In this document: in pieces, positions 28,390-36,789 of the stretch
How the letters are laid out: each line of letters begins with the position of its first letter
Position numbering within the stretch: position 1 is the first letter of the stretch
DNA from: Streptomyces sp. NBC_00344
GTDB taxonomy: Bacteria; Actinomycetota; Actinomycetes; Streptomycetales; Streptomycetaceae
Assembly: GCF_036088315.1 (NCBI RefSeq)
Contig: NZ_CP107996.1
Location: 2,932,501 to 2,996,500, forward strand
Reading direction: 5' to 3'
DNA length: 64,000 nt
Translations under genes and position numbers: made by a program
The notes under the pieces: model-generated
Database searches by the model: none
Told to the model about the DNA's origin: nothing
The model's input: the letters and a program-made list of their open reading frames with translations, nothing else

Positions 28390-28971
28390 ATGGCCTTCAC
28401 CGTTCCGTCCCCGCGGGCACCGCTCGACAGCGTCGTGCAGTGGTACGCATCCGAACTCGGCTGGGCCGCGGTGCCCGGGCCTCCGGTGGCGTTGCCGACC
28501 GGGCTCCGCTTCGACGTGCTGGAGCTCCCCGTGGACGCCGGATTCGCGGTGCTGCGACGGGTGCCCCGCACCGGCCCGGTAGCCGTCGCCGGGAGCCGGA
28601 TGCAGCTGCTGGTGGCCGCGGGCAGCGCGGATGAGCTGCCCGGACTGCTCGACTGGCTGGAGTGGGGCGGGATCACGCTCGATCTGACCGCCATCGGCGC
28701 GCACGGCAGGATCACTGCCCCCGCGCCCCCCGGCCCGCTTCTCACACAGGGGGCCGCCGGCTGGCTGCGACCCCCCGAGCCGGGGCACGAGGTCGAACCT
28801 GCCCTGCCCGTGTTCAGCGGGGTCGGGAAGGCCGGCGGCGCTCCCGATCTGGTGCGGCTTCTGGACGTGGCGGCAACCGAATGCCACCGGGCCCGGATGG
28901 CGCGTATCGCTGCGGCTTTCCAGGGAGCGCCCCCCGGAAACCAACGAAATCAGCCGTTGGCCTTCTCGTAG
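28390..28971 (+). CDS. conserved hypothetical protein
   Basis: A 193-residue protein, soluble in appearance, with no signal peptide or membrane segment. It begins MAFTVPSPRAPLDSVVQWYASELGW. A conserved-looking core (LPTGLRFDVLELP, GSRMQLLVAAGSADELPGLLDWLEWGG) resembles the N-terminal part of bifunctional primase/polymerase-like proteins found in Streptomyces; I cannot confirm that and propose no function. A C-terminal RMARIAAAF helix follows. Its last 22 bases overlap the 3' end of convergent lsr2. An equivalent gene lies next to lsr2 and clpC in S. coelicolor as I recall it. Confidence 0.75.
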   Translation: MAFTVPSPRAPLDSVVQWYASELGWAAVPGPPVALPTGLRFDVLELPVDAGFAVLRRVPRTGPVAVAGSRMQLLVAAGSADELPGLLDWLEWGGITLDLTAIGAHGRITAPAPPGPLLTQGAAGWLRPPEPGHEVEPALPVFSGVGKAGGAPDLVRLLDVAATECHRARMARIAAAFQGAPPGNQRNQPLAFS

Positions 28972-29285
28972 GCCTCACGAATGTCCGCCGGCACGCGACC
29001 GCGGTCATTCACGTTGTAGCCGTTCTCCTTGGCCCACTTACGGATCTCCGCAGTGTCCTTGTTGCCGCCGGCGGCGATACGGGCCTTACCGCGACCGCCC
29101 GCGGACCGGCCACCGGTGCGGCGACCGCCCTTGGCGTACGGGTCGAGCAGCCCGCGGAGCTTGTCCGCGTTGGCGGTGGTGAGGTCGATCTCGTAAGTCT
29201 TGCCATCCAGAGCGAACGTCACGGTCTCGTCCGCCTCGCCACCGTCGAGGTCATCGACAAGAAGGACCTGAACCTTCTGTGCCAC
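28950..29285 (-). CDS. lsr2: nucleoid-associated protein Lsr2
   Basis: Small DNA-bridging protein that binds AT-rich DNA and silences foreign and specialised-metabolite genes. The 111-residue protein has the N-terminal dimerisation strands (AQKVQVLLVDDLDGGEADETV, residues 2-22) and the C-terminal AT-hook-like domain. In that domain the DNA-contact motif RGR (NDRGRVPADI) lies near residue 98. A flexible GGRRTGGRSAGGRGKAR linker joins them. The GTG start at 29285 has AAAGGA eight bases upstream. The leader region (29286-29430) is notably AT-rich for this genome, so it may bind its own product. Confidence 0.97.
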   Translation of the reverse strand: MAQKVQVLLVDDLDGGEADETVTFALDGKTYEIDLTTANADKLRGLLDPYAKGGRRTGGRSAGGRGKARIAAGGNKDTAEIRKWAKENGYNVNDRGRVPADIREAYEKANG

Positions 29286-29430
29286 CGGATTTCCTTTCAT
29301 CGAAAAATTCAGTACGCGGAAAGGAAACCGCTTTTCTCTGGAAAACACAAACCCCCGGCAGAGGTTCAGTAGAGCAAGAACGCGGGAAACATGCGCGATT
29401 CGGACATAGGGATCCGGCCGCTTCTGCCGG

Positions 29431-29943
29431 TCACAGGTGCAGAAGCATCCGGCTGTTGCCCAAGGTGTTCGGCTTCACTCGTTCGAGACCGAGGAACTCA
29501 GCGACGCCCTCGTCATAGGAACGAAGCAGCTCGGTGTAGACATCTCCGTCCACCGGAGTCTCACCGATCTCGGTGAAGCCGTGCTTCGCGAAGAAGTCGA
29601 CTTCGAAGGTCAGACAGAATACCCGGCGGACACCGATCCACCGCGCGGTCTCCAACAGCTTGTCGAGCACCTGGTGCCCCACACCGGATCCCTTGAAGGT
29701 GCTGTCCACGGCGAGAGTGCGCACCTCCGCGAGGTCTTCCCACATCACATGCAGAGCGCCGCACCCCACGACCCTGGCGTCCTCATCGCGTTCCGCGACC
29801 CAGAACTCCTGGATGTCCTCGTAAAGGGTCACTGTTGCTTTGTCGAGCAGGATCCGCCCCTGTACGTACGCATCCAGGAGGCGGCGTACTGCGGGCACAT
29901 CACTGGTCCTCGCCCGGCGGACGGTGAGAGCTTTTGCTGGCAT
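29431..29943 (-). CDS. argA: GNAT N-acetyltransferase, ArgA/NAGS-type
   Basis: Probable L-glutamate N-acetyltransferase (first step of arginine biosynthesis) of the short single-domain type. The 170 residues closely resemble M. tuberculosis Rv2747 as I remember it: RRARTSDVPAV, TLYEDIQEFWVAE, VVGCGALHV, the acetyl-CoA loop LAVDSTFKGSGVGHQVLDKLL, FCLTFEVDFFAKHGFTEI, and the ending VKPNTLGNSRMLLHL. The ATG at 29943 begins the homologous region. It follows the BlaI-like gene by 10 bases, suggesting co-transcription. Confidence 0.88.
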   Translation of the reverse strand: MPAKALTVRRARTSDVPAVRRLLDAYVQGRILLDKATVTLYEDIQEFWVAERDEDARVVGCGALHVMWEDLAEVRTLAVDSTFKGSGVGHQVLDKLLETARWIGVRRVFCLTFEVDFFAKHGFTEIGETPVDGDVYTELLRSYDEGVAEFLGLERVKPNTLGNSRMLLHL

Positions 29944-29953
29944 ACCCGCGACG

Positions 29954-30352
29954 CTATCGCCCCGCCTCCGGGTCACGGTCGTCGCGGTCCGCATCGCCCT
30001 GAACGATGCGCAAAGCATCACGGAGTGCATCACGCTGCTCGGGCGACATCATGCCGAAGAAGGCGACAAGAGCGGCGGCCGAGTTGTCACTGGTGGACCA
30101 GGCTTCGTTCATCAGTGCGGCCGAGTATGCGGCACGGGTGGAGACGGCCCTATATCGATAGGCCCGTCCGTCCACTTCCCTGCGTACCCAGCCCTTCTGA
30201 TGGAGATTGTCCATTACGGTCATGACGGTCGTGTAGGCGATGGAACGTTCCCGTTCGAGGTCTTCCAGGACTTCCCGGACCGTGACCGGGCGGTTCCACT
30301 CCCAGACGCGTGTCATGACGGCGTCTTCCAGCTCTCCCAATTGACGGGGCAC
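29954..30352 (-). CDS. BlaI/MecI/CopY-family regulator
   Basis: A 132-residue winged-helix regulator. The DNA-binding part (residues ~5-75) contains LGELEDAVMTRVWEWNRPVTVREVLEDL, AYTTVMTVMDNLHQKGWVRRE and GRAYRYRAVSTR, the family pattern. The rest is the dimerisation region. The GTG at 30352 lies six bases after TATGGT, so the transcript is probably leaderless. No BlaR-type membrane peptidase partner is adjacent, which is common for actinobacterial members. The next gene on the same strand is argA, 10 bases away. Confidence 0.9.
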   Translation of the reverse strand: MPRQLGELEDAVMTRVWEWNRPVTVREVLEDLERERSIAYTTVMTVMDNLHQKGWVRREVDGRAYRYRAVSTRAAYSAALMNEAWSTSDNSAAALVAFFGMMSPEQRDALRDALRIVQGDADRDDRDPEAGR

Positions 30353-30403
30353 ACCAGCACCATAGTGCGAGATGTCATGAATGGCTGGCGATTAACACAG
30401 AAA

Positions 30404-30438
30404 AAGGGCGTACAGCTTGAAATAAGCTGTACGCCCTT
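30404..30438 (-). terminator. intrinsic terminator with T-tract
   Basis: A perfect 15-base stem (30404-30418 with 30424-30438) and a five-base loop; read on the minus strand it is followed by TTTTT. It closes the small membrane-protein gene ending at 30459, 21 bases upstream. Confidence 0.9.
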
Positions 30439-30458
30439 CGGATACTGCGCTGCTGCGG

Positions 30459-30638
30459 TCAGGCGCCGCTGCCGTGCGGGGCCTGGGTCGCGGACTCGGC
30501 GCGGGCGAGCACCTCGTCCACCGCCGCGTCTTCCTTGGCCTTGTTCGGGCCGCCCTGGGACTTGATGATCGCCCTCACTACGACGGTGAAGAAGACGGCC
30601 ATCACCACGGGGGGCACAAGCGCGGAAACATAGTCCAT
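30459..30638 (-). CDS. 59-residue single-pass membrane protein
   Basis: A short gene of 60 codons with GC-rich third positions. The product starts MDYVSALVPPVVMAVFFTVVV: an N-terminal membrane helix (residues ~6-24) is followed by RAIIKSQGGPNKAKEDAAVDEVLARAESA, a charged, likely helical cytoplasmic tail. I recall near-identical small proteins at this position in other Streptomyces. Function unknown. It is flanked by its own intrinsic terminator, which supports it being a real transcription unit. The upstream gene at 30652 ends 13 bases before it. Confidence 0.82.
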   Translation of the reverse strand: MDYVSALVPPVVMAVFFTVVVRAIIKSQGGPNKAKEDAAVDEVLARAESATQAPHGSGA

Positions 30639-30651
30639 ACCGACAGAGTAG

Positions 30652-31248
30652 CTAGCTCACGGCGGAGCGCTGAGCCGGGGGCGGTACCGGCCTGCGGCGC
30701 GGCGGAAACACCTCGGACGGTTTGGGCACCGGCTGGGGCGGGGCCGGCTTCCCGCCCGGGGCCGGCCGCTTCGGGCCTGAAGGACGGTCCGCCGAGCGGC
30801 CGCCGGGCAGGGCGAGCAGCCGGGTGCGCTGGCGGGGCGTGGTGGCACGGCCGGCGATGCGGGCGCGCAGCGACTGGTCCGCGAGGGCCAGACAGCGCCG
30901 CAGCAGGACATCGCCCGTCGGTGTGCCGCGCAGGGTGCGCAGCGCGGCGAGATCGTCCGGCCGGGGGTCGTAGCCGGCGGCCAGGGCGTCCTGAAGCAGC
31001 TCGGTGTATCCGCGGGCCGCCCCGGGCAGCGCGGCGCGGTAGCGGGCGAGGTCCGTGACGAGGAAGGCGCGCAGCCTTCCGGCCTCCTCGATGGCCTCGT
31101 CCACGGACTCCGCGAGACGCAGACAGTCCCGGACGTCCGTTTCGGCGACGGTGGTCGGGTTGAGGGCGATGGCGAGGGCGCGTCGGAGCACACGCAGCTC
31201 ATCTGCGCTGAACGCCATACCGCTTCGTGATCCGTAGGGCGTGGGCAT
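30652..31248 (-). CDS. conserved hypothetical protein with Pro-rich tail
   Basis: A 198-residue protein. Residues ~11-140 are predicted all-helical (ADELRVLRRALAIALNP, DVRDCLRLAESVDEAIEEAGRLRAFLVTDLARYR, GYTELLQDALAAGYDPRPDD). From ~150 the chain is basic and proline-rich (GPKRPAPGGKPAPPQPVP). No catalytic motif is visible. The ATG at 31248 lies six bases after TATCGT, suggesting a leaderless mRNA; an internal Met (MAFSADEL) at 31218 is an alternative. It probably shares a transcript with the 59-residue protein gene downstream. Confidence 0.78.
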   Translation of the reverse strand: MPTPYGSRSGMAFSADELRVLRRALAIALNPTTVAETDVRDCLRLAESVDEAIEEAGRLRAFLVTDLARYRAALPGAARGYTELLQDALAAGYDPRPDDLAALRTLRGTPTGDVLLRRCLALADQSLRARIAGRATTPRQRTRLLALPGGRSADRPSGPKRPAPGGKPAPPQPVPKPSEVFPPRRRPVPPPAQRSAVS

Positions 31249-31392
31249 GCACTGACGATACGTACTAATTGGGCAATATGTGCTTAATCGACCGGTGGCG
31301 GCGCGGCGACCCGCGACGGCACGGCGAGCGGTGGCGGCACGGTGGAGGTGCGGCCCCCGCCGTGCCGCCGGTCCGGGCGGCGATCACCCGGA

Positions 31393-32190
31393 TCACAGAC
31401 GGGCGATGTTCCGCTCGTACACCAGGCGCAGGCCGATCAGCGTCAGCCAGGGCTCGTGCTCGTCGATGACCGTGGCCTCGTTGAGCACCATGGGTGCGAG
31501 GCCGCCGGTGGCGATGACCGTGACGTCCTCGGGGTCGTCGGCGAGCTCCCGGGCCATCCGGGTCACCACGCCGTCGACCTGGCCCGCGAAGCCGTAGATG
31601 ATGCCGGACTGCATGGCCTCCACGGTGTTCTTGCCGATCACGCTGCGCGGGCGGGCCAGCTCGATCTTGCGCAGCTGGGCGCCCTTCACGCCGAGCGCCT
31701 CGACCGAGATCTCGATGCCGGGGGCGATCACGCCACCGGTGTACTCGCCGCGTGCGGAGACCGCGTCGAAGGTGGTCGCGGTGCCGAAGTCGACGACGAC
31801 CGCGGGCCCGCCGTAGAGCTCGACCGCTGCGACCGCGTTGATGATGCGGTCCGCACCGACCTCCTTCGGGTTGTCCATGAGGATCGGGACACCCGTCTTG
31901 ATGCCGGGCTCGACCAGAACGGCGGGGACGTCGCCGTAGTAGCGGCGGGTCACCTCGCGCAGCTCATGCAGCACGGAGGGCACCGTGGAGCAGATCGCGA
32001 TGCCTTCGATGCCGTCGCCGAGTTCGTCGCCGAGCAGCGGGTGCATTCCCATCAGGCCCTGGAGCAGGACGGCGAGTTCGTCGGCGGTGCGGCGGGCGTC
32101 CGTGGAGATCCGCCAGTGCTCCACGATGTCCTCGCCGTCGAACAGGCCGAGAACGGTGTGGGTGTTGCCGACGTCGATGGTGAGCAGCAT
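31393..32190 (-). CDS. coaX: type III pantothenate kinase
   Basis: Phosphorylates pantothenate, the first committed step of CoA synthesis. The 265-residue protein has the ASKHA phosphate loop DVGNTHTVLGLFDG at the N-terminus, ADRIINAVAA and VVDFGTATTFDAV in the middle and GGLAPMV near the end, all typical of CoaX. The ATG at 32190 starts three bases after nadC's stop. It is the last gene of a five-gene operon in which panC makes its substrate, so pathway and genome order agree. Confidence 0.97.
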   Translation of the reverse strand: MLLTIDVGNTHTVLGLFDGEDIVEHWRISTDARRTADELAVLLQGLMGMHPLLGDELGDGIEGIAICSTVPSVLHELREVTRRYYGDVPAVLVEPGIKTGVPILMDNPKEVGADRIINAVAAVELYGGPAVVVDFGTATTFDAVSARGEYTGGVIAPGIEISVEALGVKGAQLRKIELARPRSVIGKNTVEAMQSGIIYGFAGQVDGVVTRMARELADDPEDVTVIATGGLAPMVLNEATVIDEHEPWLTLIGLRLVYERNIARL

Positions 32191-32193
32191 GGG

Positions 32194-33219
32194 TTACTTC
32201 GCCTCGCGCAGGTCGAGTCCGATGTCGAGGACCGGAGCCGAGTGCGTGAGCGCGCCGACCGCGAGGTAGTCGACACCCGTCTCGGCGTACGCGCGCGCGA
32301 CGTCCAGGGTGAGCCGGCCCGAGGACTCGAGGGCGGCCCGGCCCCCGACGAGCGCCACCGCTTCGGCGGTCTGCGCAGGGGTGAAGTTGTCCAGCAGGAT
32401 CAGATCCGCGCCTGCTTCGAGCACCTCGCCGACCTGGGCCAGGGTGTCCACCTCGACCTCGATCGCCAGATCGGGGGTCCCCATCTCCGCGAGCTCCGCG
32501 CGGACCAGCCTGAACGCCTCTGCCACGCCGCCGGCGGCGACCACGTGGTTGTCCTTGACCAGGGCCGCGTCCGAGAGCGACATCCGGTGGTTGACGCCAT
32601 CGCCGCAGCGCACCGCGTACTTCTCCAGGGCGCGCAGCCCCGGGGTCGTCTTGCGGGTGTCGCGGACCCTGGCGCCGGTGCCTTCGAGAACGTCCGACCA
32701 GGACCGGGTGGCGGTCGCGATGCCGGACAGGCGGCACAGGAGATTGAGCGCGCTGCGCTCGGCAGTCAGGAGGTCACGGGTGCGGGTGGTCACCGAGAGC
32801 AGCTTCTCGCCGGCGGCGACCCGTGCGCCGTCCTCGACATGGCGTTCGACCTCGAAGGTGTCCGTGGCCACGATCGACAGGACCGCCTCTGCGATGCGCA
32901 GCCCGGCGACCGTGCCGCTCTCCCGGGCGGTGAAGTCGGCGGTGGCGACGGCGTCGGCGGGGACGGTCGCCACCGTGGTCACGTCCACACCGTGGTCGAG
33001 GTCCTCCGCCAGTGCGAGGTGCGCGATGTCCTCGACCAGCACGGGGTCGAGGCCCGATTCGAGCAGCAAGCGGGCGAGGCCGGGGTCGAGCCCGCACTCC
33101 ATGTCGTCGGCCCCGGATGCCCCGGCGCCGCAGCCGCAGCCGTCGCCGCAGCCGCCCGGGGCGTCGGGACCGGGGCCATCGTCGCCGGTCTGGATCAGGG
33201 GGAGGTCGGGCGTGGTCAC
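32194..33219 (-). CDS. nadC: nicotinate-nucleotide pyrophosphorylase (quinolinate phosphoribosyltransferase)
   Basis: Converts quinolinate and PRPP to nicotinate mononucleotide in NAD synthesis. The 341 residues include the family blocks RDTRKTTPGLRALEKYAVRCGDG, HRMSLSDAALVKDNH, EVEVDTL and LLDNF. Ahead of the catalytic fold is a roughly 45-residue extension with clustered cysteines (C24, C28, C30 and C42 in a Gly/Asp-rich context) that the enzyme does not need. I chose the GTG at 33219, with AGGAG eight bases upstream; another GTG at 33225 is too close to it. It starts two bases after nadB's stop. Confidence 0.95.
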   Translation of the reverse strand: MTTPDLPLIQTGDDGPGPDAPGGCGDGCGCGAGASGADDMECGLDPGLARLLLESGLDPVLVEDIAHLALAEDLDHGVDVTTVATVPADAVATADFTARESGTVAGLRIAEAVLSIVATDTFEVERHVEDGARVAAGEKLLSVTTRTRDLLTAERSALNLLCRLSGIATATRSWSDVLEGTGARVRDTRKTTPGLRALEKYAVRCGDGVNHRMSLSDAALVKDNHVVAAGGVAEAFRLVRAELAEMGTPDLAIEVEVDTLAQVGEVLEAGADLILLDNFTPAQTAEAVALVGGRAALESSGRLTLDVARAYAETGVDYLAVGALTHSAPVLDIGLDLREAK

Positions 33220-33221
33220 GG

Positions 33222-34931
33222 TCACTGCTCCTGGGAAAGCTGAGGGACGGTCGGGGGGAAGTCCGTGCTGTCCGTGGTGTGCACGGCGAGCGAGCGGTCG
33301 GGTTGCAGCTGTACGACGAGGTGGCGCCGCCAGTCGGTGTCGTCGCGGTCGGCGTGGTCCTCGCGCCAGTGGCAGCCACGGGTCTCCGCCCTGCGCAGCG
33401 CGGCGGCGACCAGGACCCGGGCGACACACAGGAGGTTGGTGGCCTCCCAGGCCTCGACGCCGGGCTCGGCGGGCTTGAGCTCGGGCTCGGAGGTCTCCGC
33501 CCGGGCGTCCGCGTGCCGGCGGATGCCGTCCAGCTGTGCGCCGGCCTCGGTGAGACTGCCGGCCGACCGCAGCACCCCGGCTCCCGCCGTCATGATCCGC
33601 TGGATACGGAGGCGGGCCTCCGGCGCCAGCAGGGGGAGCGTGACGGGCTGCGCGGGTTCGACCGGTTCGGCGGGCTCACCCGTGGTGGCGGCGATGTCCT
33701 CCGCGATGCGCTCGGCGAAGACCAGGCCTTCCAGCAGCGAGTTGGAGGCGAGACGGTTGGCGCCGTGCACGCCGGTGCAGGCGACCTCGCCGCAGGCGTA
33801 CAGGCCGGGGACCGTGGTGCGGCCGCGCAGATCGGTGCGGACGCCGCCCGATGCGTGGTGGGCGGCCGGGGCCACCGGAATCGGCTCGGTGACCGGGTCG
33901 ATGCCATGGCTCCGGCAGGCCGCGAGGATCGTCGGGAAGCGCCGTTCCCACATCCCGGCGCCGAAGTGCCTGGCGTCCAGATACATGTGCTCGGCGCCCT
34001 GCTCGTGCATCCGGCGGGTGATGGCCTTCGCCACGATGTCCCGCGGGGCCAGCTCGGCCAGTTCGTGCTGCCCGAGCATGAAGCGGACCCCGTCCGCGTC
34101 GACGAGATGCGCTCCCTCGCCCCGTACCGCTTCGGAGACCAGCGGCTGCTGACCCTCGGCGTCCGCGCCGAGGAAGAGCACCGTGGGGTGGAACTGGACG
34201 AATTCGAGATCCGAGATCTCCGCGCCCGCACGCAGCGCCAGGGCGACGCCGTCGCCGGTGGAGACGGGCGGGTTGGTGGTCGCCGAGAAGACCTGCCCCA
34301 TGCCGCCGGTGGCAAGGACCACCGCGGGGGCACGGACGGCGCCGACACCGTCGTGCTGGCCCTCCCCCATGACGTGCAGGGTGACACCGGCCGTACGGCC
34401 TTCGGCGTCCGTGAGCAGATCCAGGACCAGGGCGTTCTCCACGGTCCGCAGGGCTGCCGCCCGGACCGCCTCGACCAGCGCACGGGAGATCTCCGCGCCG
34501 GTGGCGTCCCCGCCCGCATGGACGATACGGCGGCGGTGGTGGCCGCCCTCGCGGGTGAGCGCGATGCCCCCTGAGCCGTCGGTGTCGAAATGCGCACCGG
34601 TCGCGATGAGCCTGCGCACGGCGTCGGGGCCCTCGGTGACCAGTGTGCGGACCGCCCTCTCGTCGCAGAGCCCGGCGCCCGCGACGAGTGTGTCGTCGAG
34701 GTGCTGCTCGGGGGTGTCGCCCTCGCCGAGCGCCGCGGCGATACCGCCCTGGGCCCAGCGGGTCGATCCGTCGTCGAGGCGGGCCTTGGTGACGACGACG
34801 GTGCGAAGCCCCGCCGCTGTGCAGCGCAGCGCGGTGGTGAGCCCGGCCACGCCGGACCCGACGATCACCACGTCGGCTTCGACGGCCCAGCCGGGGGCGG
34901 GGGCGTGCAGGCGTATTCCGGTTCCGGTCAC
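33222..34931 (-). CDS. nadB: L-aspartate oxidase
   Basis: FAD enzyme that oxidises aspartate to iminoaspartate, the first step of de novo NAD synthesis. The 569-residue protein has the FAD loop [15 protein letters not shown] near residue 22, [13 protein letters not shown], the active-site region [21 protein letters not shown], and [21 protein letters not shown]-terminal helical domain follows. The GTG start at 34931 overlaps panC's stop (GTGA). Its partner quinolinate synthase gene nadA is not in the window. Confidence 0.97.
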   Translation of the reverse strand: MTGTGIRLHAPAPGWAVEADVVIVGSGVAGLTTALRCTAAGLRTVVVTKARLDDGSTRWAQGGIAAALGEGDTPEQHLDDTLVAGAGLCDERAVRTLVTEGPDAVRRLIATGAHFDTDGSGGIALTREGGHHRRRIVHAGGDATGAEISRALVEAVRAAALRTVENALVLDLLTDAEGRTAGVTLHVMGEGQHDGVGAVRAPAVVLATGGMGQVFSATTNPPVSTGDGVALALRAGAEISDLEFVQFHPTVLFLGADAEGQQPLVSEAVRGEGAHLVDADGVRFMLGQHELAELAPRDIVAKAITRRMHEQGAEHMYLDARHFGAGMWERRFPTILAACRSHGIDPVTEPIPVAPAAHHASGGVRTDLRGRTTVPGLYACGEVACTGVHGANRLASNSLLEGLVFAERIAEDIAATTGEPAEPVEPAQPVTLPLLAPEARLRIQRIMTAGAGVLRSAGSLTEAGAQLDGIRRHADARAETSEPELKPAEPGVEAWEATNLLCVARVLVAAALRRAETRGCHWREDHADRDDTDWRRHLVVQLQPDRSLAVHTTDSTDFPPTVPQLSQEQ

Positions 34932-35776
34932 TGGTTTTCCCCGAAGGTCAGCGGGATGTTGTCGATCAGACGTACCGCGCCGACCCTGGCGGCGACCGCG
35001 AGGATCGCCTCGCCGTGGAAGCCGTCGGCCGCGTCGGTGAAGTCTGAGGGGTCGATCAGAGCGAGGTAGTCGTGCGGAAGCGGGACCGCTTCGAGCACGG
35101 CCAGAGCCGCTGCGCGTACGGCGGCGGGGGTGGCAGGGCGGGCGTCCCGGCCCGCGAAGAGGGCGCGGGAGAGTGCCAGCGCGGTGGCGCGGTCATCGGT
35201 GGAGAGGAACCGGTTCCGGCTGGAGAGCGCCAGACCGTCCGGCTCCCGGACGGTCGGTACACCGACGATCTCGACAGGGAAGTTCAGATCGCGTGCCATC
35301 CGCCGGACCAGGGCGAGCTGCTGGGCGTCCTTCTGCCCGTACAGCGCGAGGTCGGGGCGGGTGAGGTGCAGAAGTTTGGCGACGACGGTGAGCATGCCGT
35401 CGAAGTGCCCGGGGCGCGCCGAGCCTTCGTAGCGCTCCCCCATCGGGCCCGCGGTGACGCGCACCTGGGGTTCGCCGCCCGGATACACCTCGTCGGCGGC
35501 CGGCGCGAAGACGGCGTCCGCACCGGCGAGCTCGGCGACGGCGATGTCGGCTTCCAGGGTGCGGGGATAACGGTCGAGATCTTCACCCGCGCCGAACTGG
35601 AGCGGGTTGACGAAGACCGTGACGACGACCTGGCCGCTCTCGCCTGCCAGGTCCCTCGCCGTACGGATCAGGGTGGCGTGGCCCTCGTGGAGGGCGCCCA
35701 TCGTCATGACGACGGCCCGGCGTCCTGCGCGGGGCAGTGCGTGCAGTGCGGCAGCTGTGTGCAGCAGGGTGGTCAC
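34928..35776 (-). CDS. panC: pantothenate synthetase
   Basis: Joins pantoate and beta-alanine using ATP. The 282-residue protein has the nucleotide motif [15 protein letters not shown] (HxGH), [48 protein letters not shown] and the KMSKS-like [11 protein letters not shown]. Both ends overlap neighbours by four bases: GTGA with the upstream DUF2520 gene and with nadB. This implies strict translational coupling. Confidence 0.97.
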   Translation of the reverse strand: MTTLLHTAAALHALPRAGRRAVVMTMGALHEGHATLIRTARDLAGESGQVVVTVFVNPLQFGAGEDLDRYPRTLEADIAVAELAGADAVFAPAADEVYPGGEPQVRVTAGPMGERYEGSARPGHFDGMLTVVAKLLHLTRPDLALYGQKDAQQLALVRRMARDLNFPVEIVGVPTVREPDGLALSSRNRFLSTDDRATALALSRALFAGRDARPATPAAVRAAALAVLEAVPLPHDYLALIDPSDFTDAADGFHGEAILAVAARVGAVRLIDNIPLTFGENQ

Positions 35777-36672
35777 CGGTGTTCTCCGTCCGCCAGGACG
35801 CCCAGCAGGTCCTCGGCCGCCTCCGGCTTGAGCAAGCCGTGTGCGAGGGCGCGGTCCGCTGTCGTCCTGGCCATCGCCAGATAACCGGCGAGGGCCCGGG
35901 GCGCGTGTTTCCGCAGCTCGTCGACGTGAGCGGCGACGGTGCCCGCGTCGCCGCGGGCGACCGGTCCGGTGAGCGCCGCGTCACCGGATCTGAGGGCGTT
36001 GTCGAGGGCCGCACCGAGCAGCGGGCCGAGCATCCGGTCGGGGGCCGCGACCCCTGCCGTACGCAGCAGCTCCATGGACTGCGCCACCAGGGTGACCAGG
36101 TGGTTCGCGCCCAGGGCGAGCGCCGCGTGGTAGAGCGGGCGGGACTCCTCGGCGATCCACTCGGGTTCGCCGCCCATCTCGATGACCAGAGCCTCGGCGG
36201 CGAGCCGCAGCTCCTCGGGCGCGGTCACCCCGAACGAGCAGCCGGCCAGCCGCTGGACGTCCACGGATGTGCCGGTGAAGGTCATGGCGGGGTGCAGTGC
36301 GAGCGGCAGGGCGCCGGCCCGCAGGGCGGGATCGAGCACCCCGGTCCCGAAGCGGCCCGAGGTGTGCACCAGCAATTGTCCCGGGCGGACCGCGCCGGTC
36401 TCCGCCAGGCCTTCGACCAGTGCGGGCAGCGCGTCGTCCGGGACGGTCAGCAGGACCAGGTCGGCACGGGCCAGCACCTCGGCGGGTGTGACCAGCGGGA
36501 CATCCGGGAGCAGCACGGCGGCCCTGCGCACGGAGGCGTCGGAGACGCCGGACGCGGCGACCGGGCGATGACCTGCGAGCTGCAGCGAAGCGGCGAGCGC
36601 CGGGCCCACCCGACCGGCGCCGACAACGCCGACGGTGAGCCGCGCGGGGCGGTTTTCTGCGGGTGCGTTCAC
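35773..36672 (-). CDS. Rossmann-like/DUF2520 domain protein
   Basis: A 299-residue NAD(P)-binding protein of the ProC/6PGDH-like fold. The dinucleotide loop [17 protein letters not shown] lies at residues ~14-30, and [15 protein letters not shown] and [10 protein letters not shown] follow. The DUF2520 C-terminal domain starts near [10 protein letters not shown]. Its reaction is unknown; the constant position ahead of panC in actinomycetes suggests a ketopantoate-reductase-like role, but that is inference. The GTG at 36672 with GGAAGG 11 bases upstream opens the pan-nad-coaX operon. Confidence 0.9.
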   Translation of the reverse strand: MNAPAENRPARLTVGVVGAGRVGPALAASLQLAGHRPVAASGVSDASVRRAAVLLPDVPLVTPAEVLARADLVLLTVPDDALPALVEGLAETGAVRPGQLLVHTSGRFGTGVLDPALRAGALPLALHPAMTFTGTSVDVQRLAGCSFGVTAPEELRLAAEALVIEMGGEPEWIAEESRPLYHAALALGANHLVTLVAQSMELLRTAGVAAPDRMLGPLLGAALDNALRSGDAALTGPVARGDAGTVAAHVDELRKHAPRALAGYLAMARTTADRALAHGLLKPEAAEDLLGVLADGEHR

Positions 36673-36789
36673 GTGGAGACGGCCTTCCGTTCCAGTCCGC
36701 GAGGGGTACCGGACGATTTCACCGTCATGCTACGCCCAGGATTCGGGGGACCACAGAACCGTCCACAGGCTGTGGGTGATGATCGGACC

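Noticed and set aside
31342..33243. 633-codon plus-strand frame opposite coaX and nadC
   Set aside because: The minus strand encodes two clear enzymes with catalytic motifs here; the plus frame is a GC shadow.
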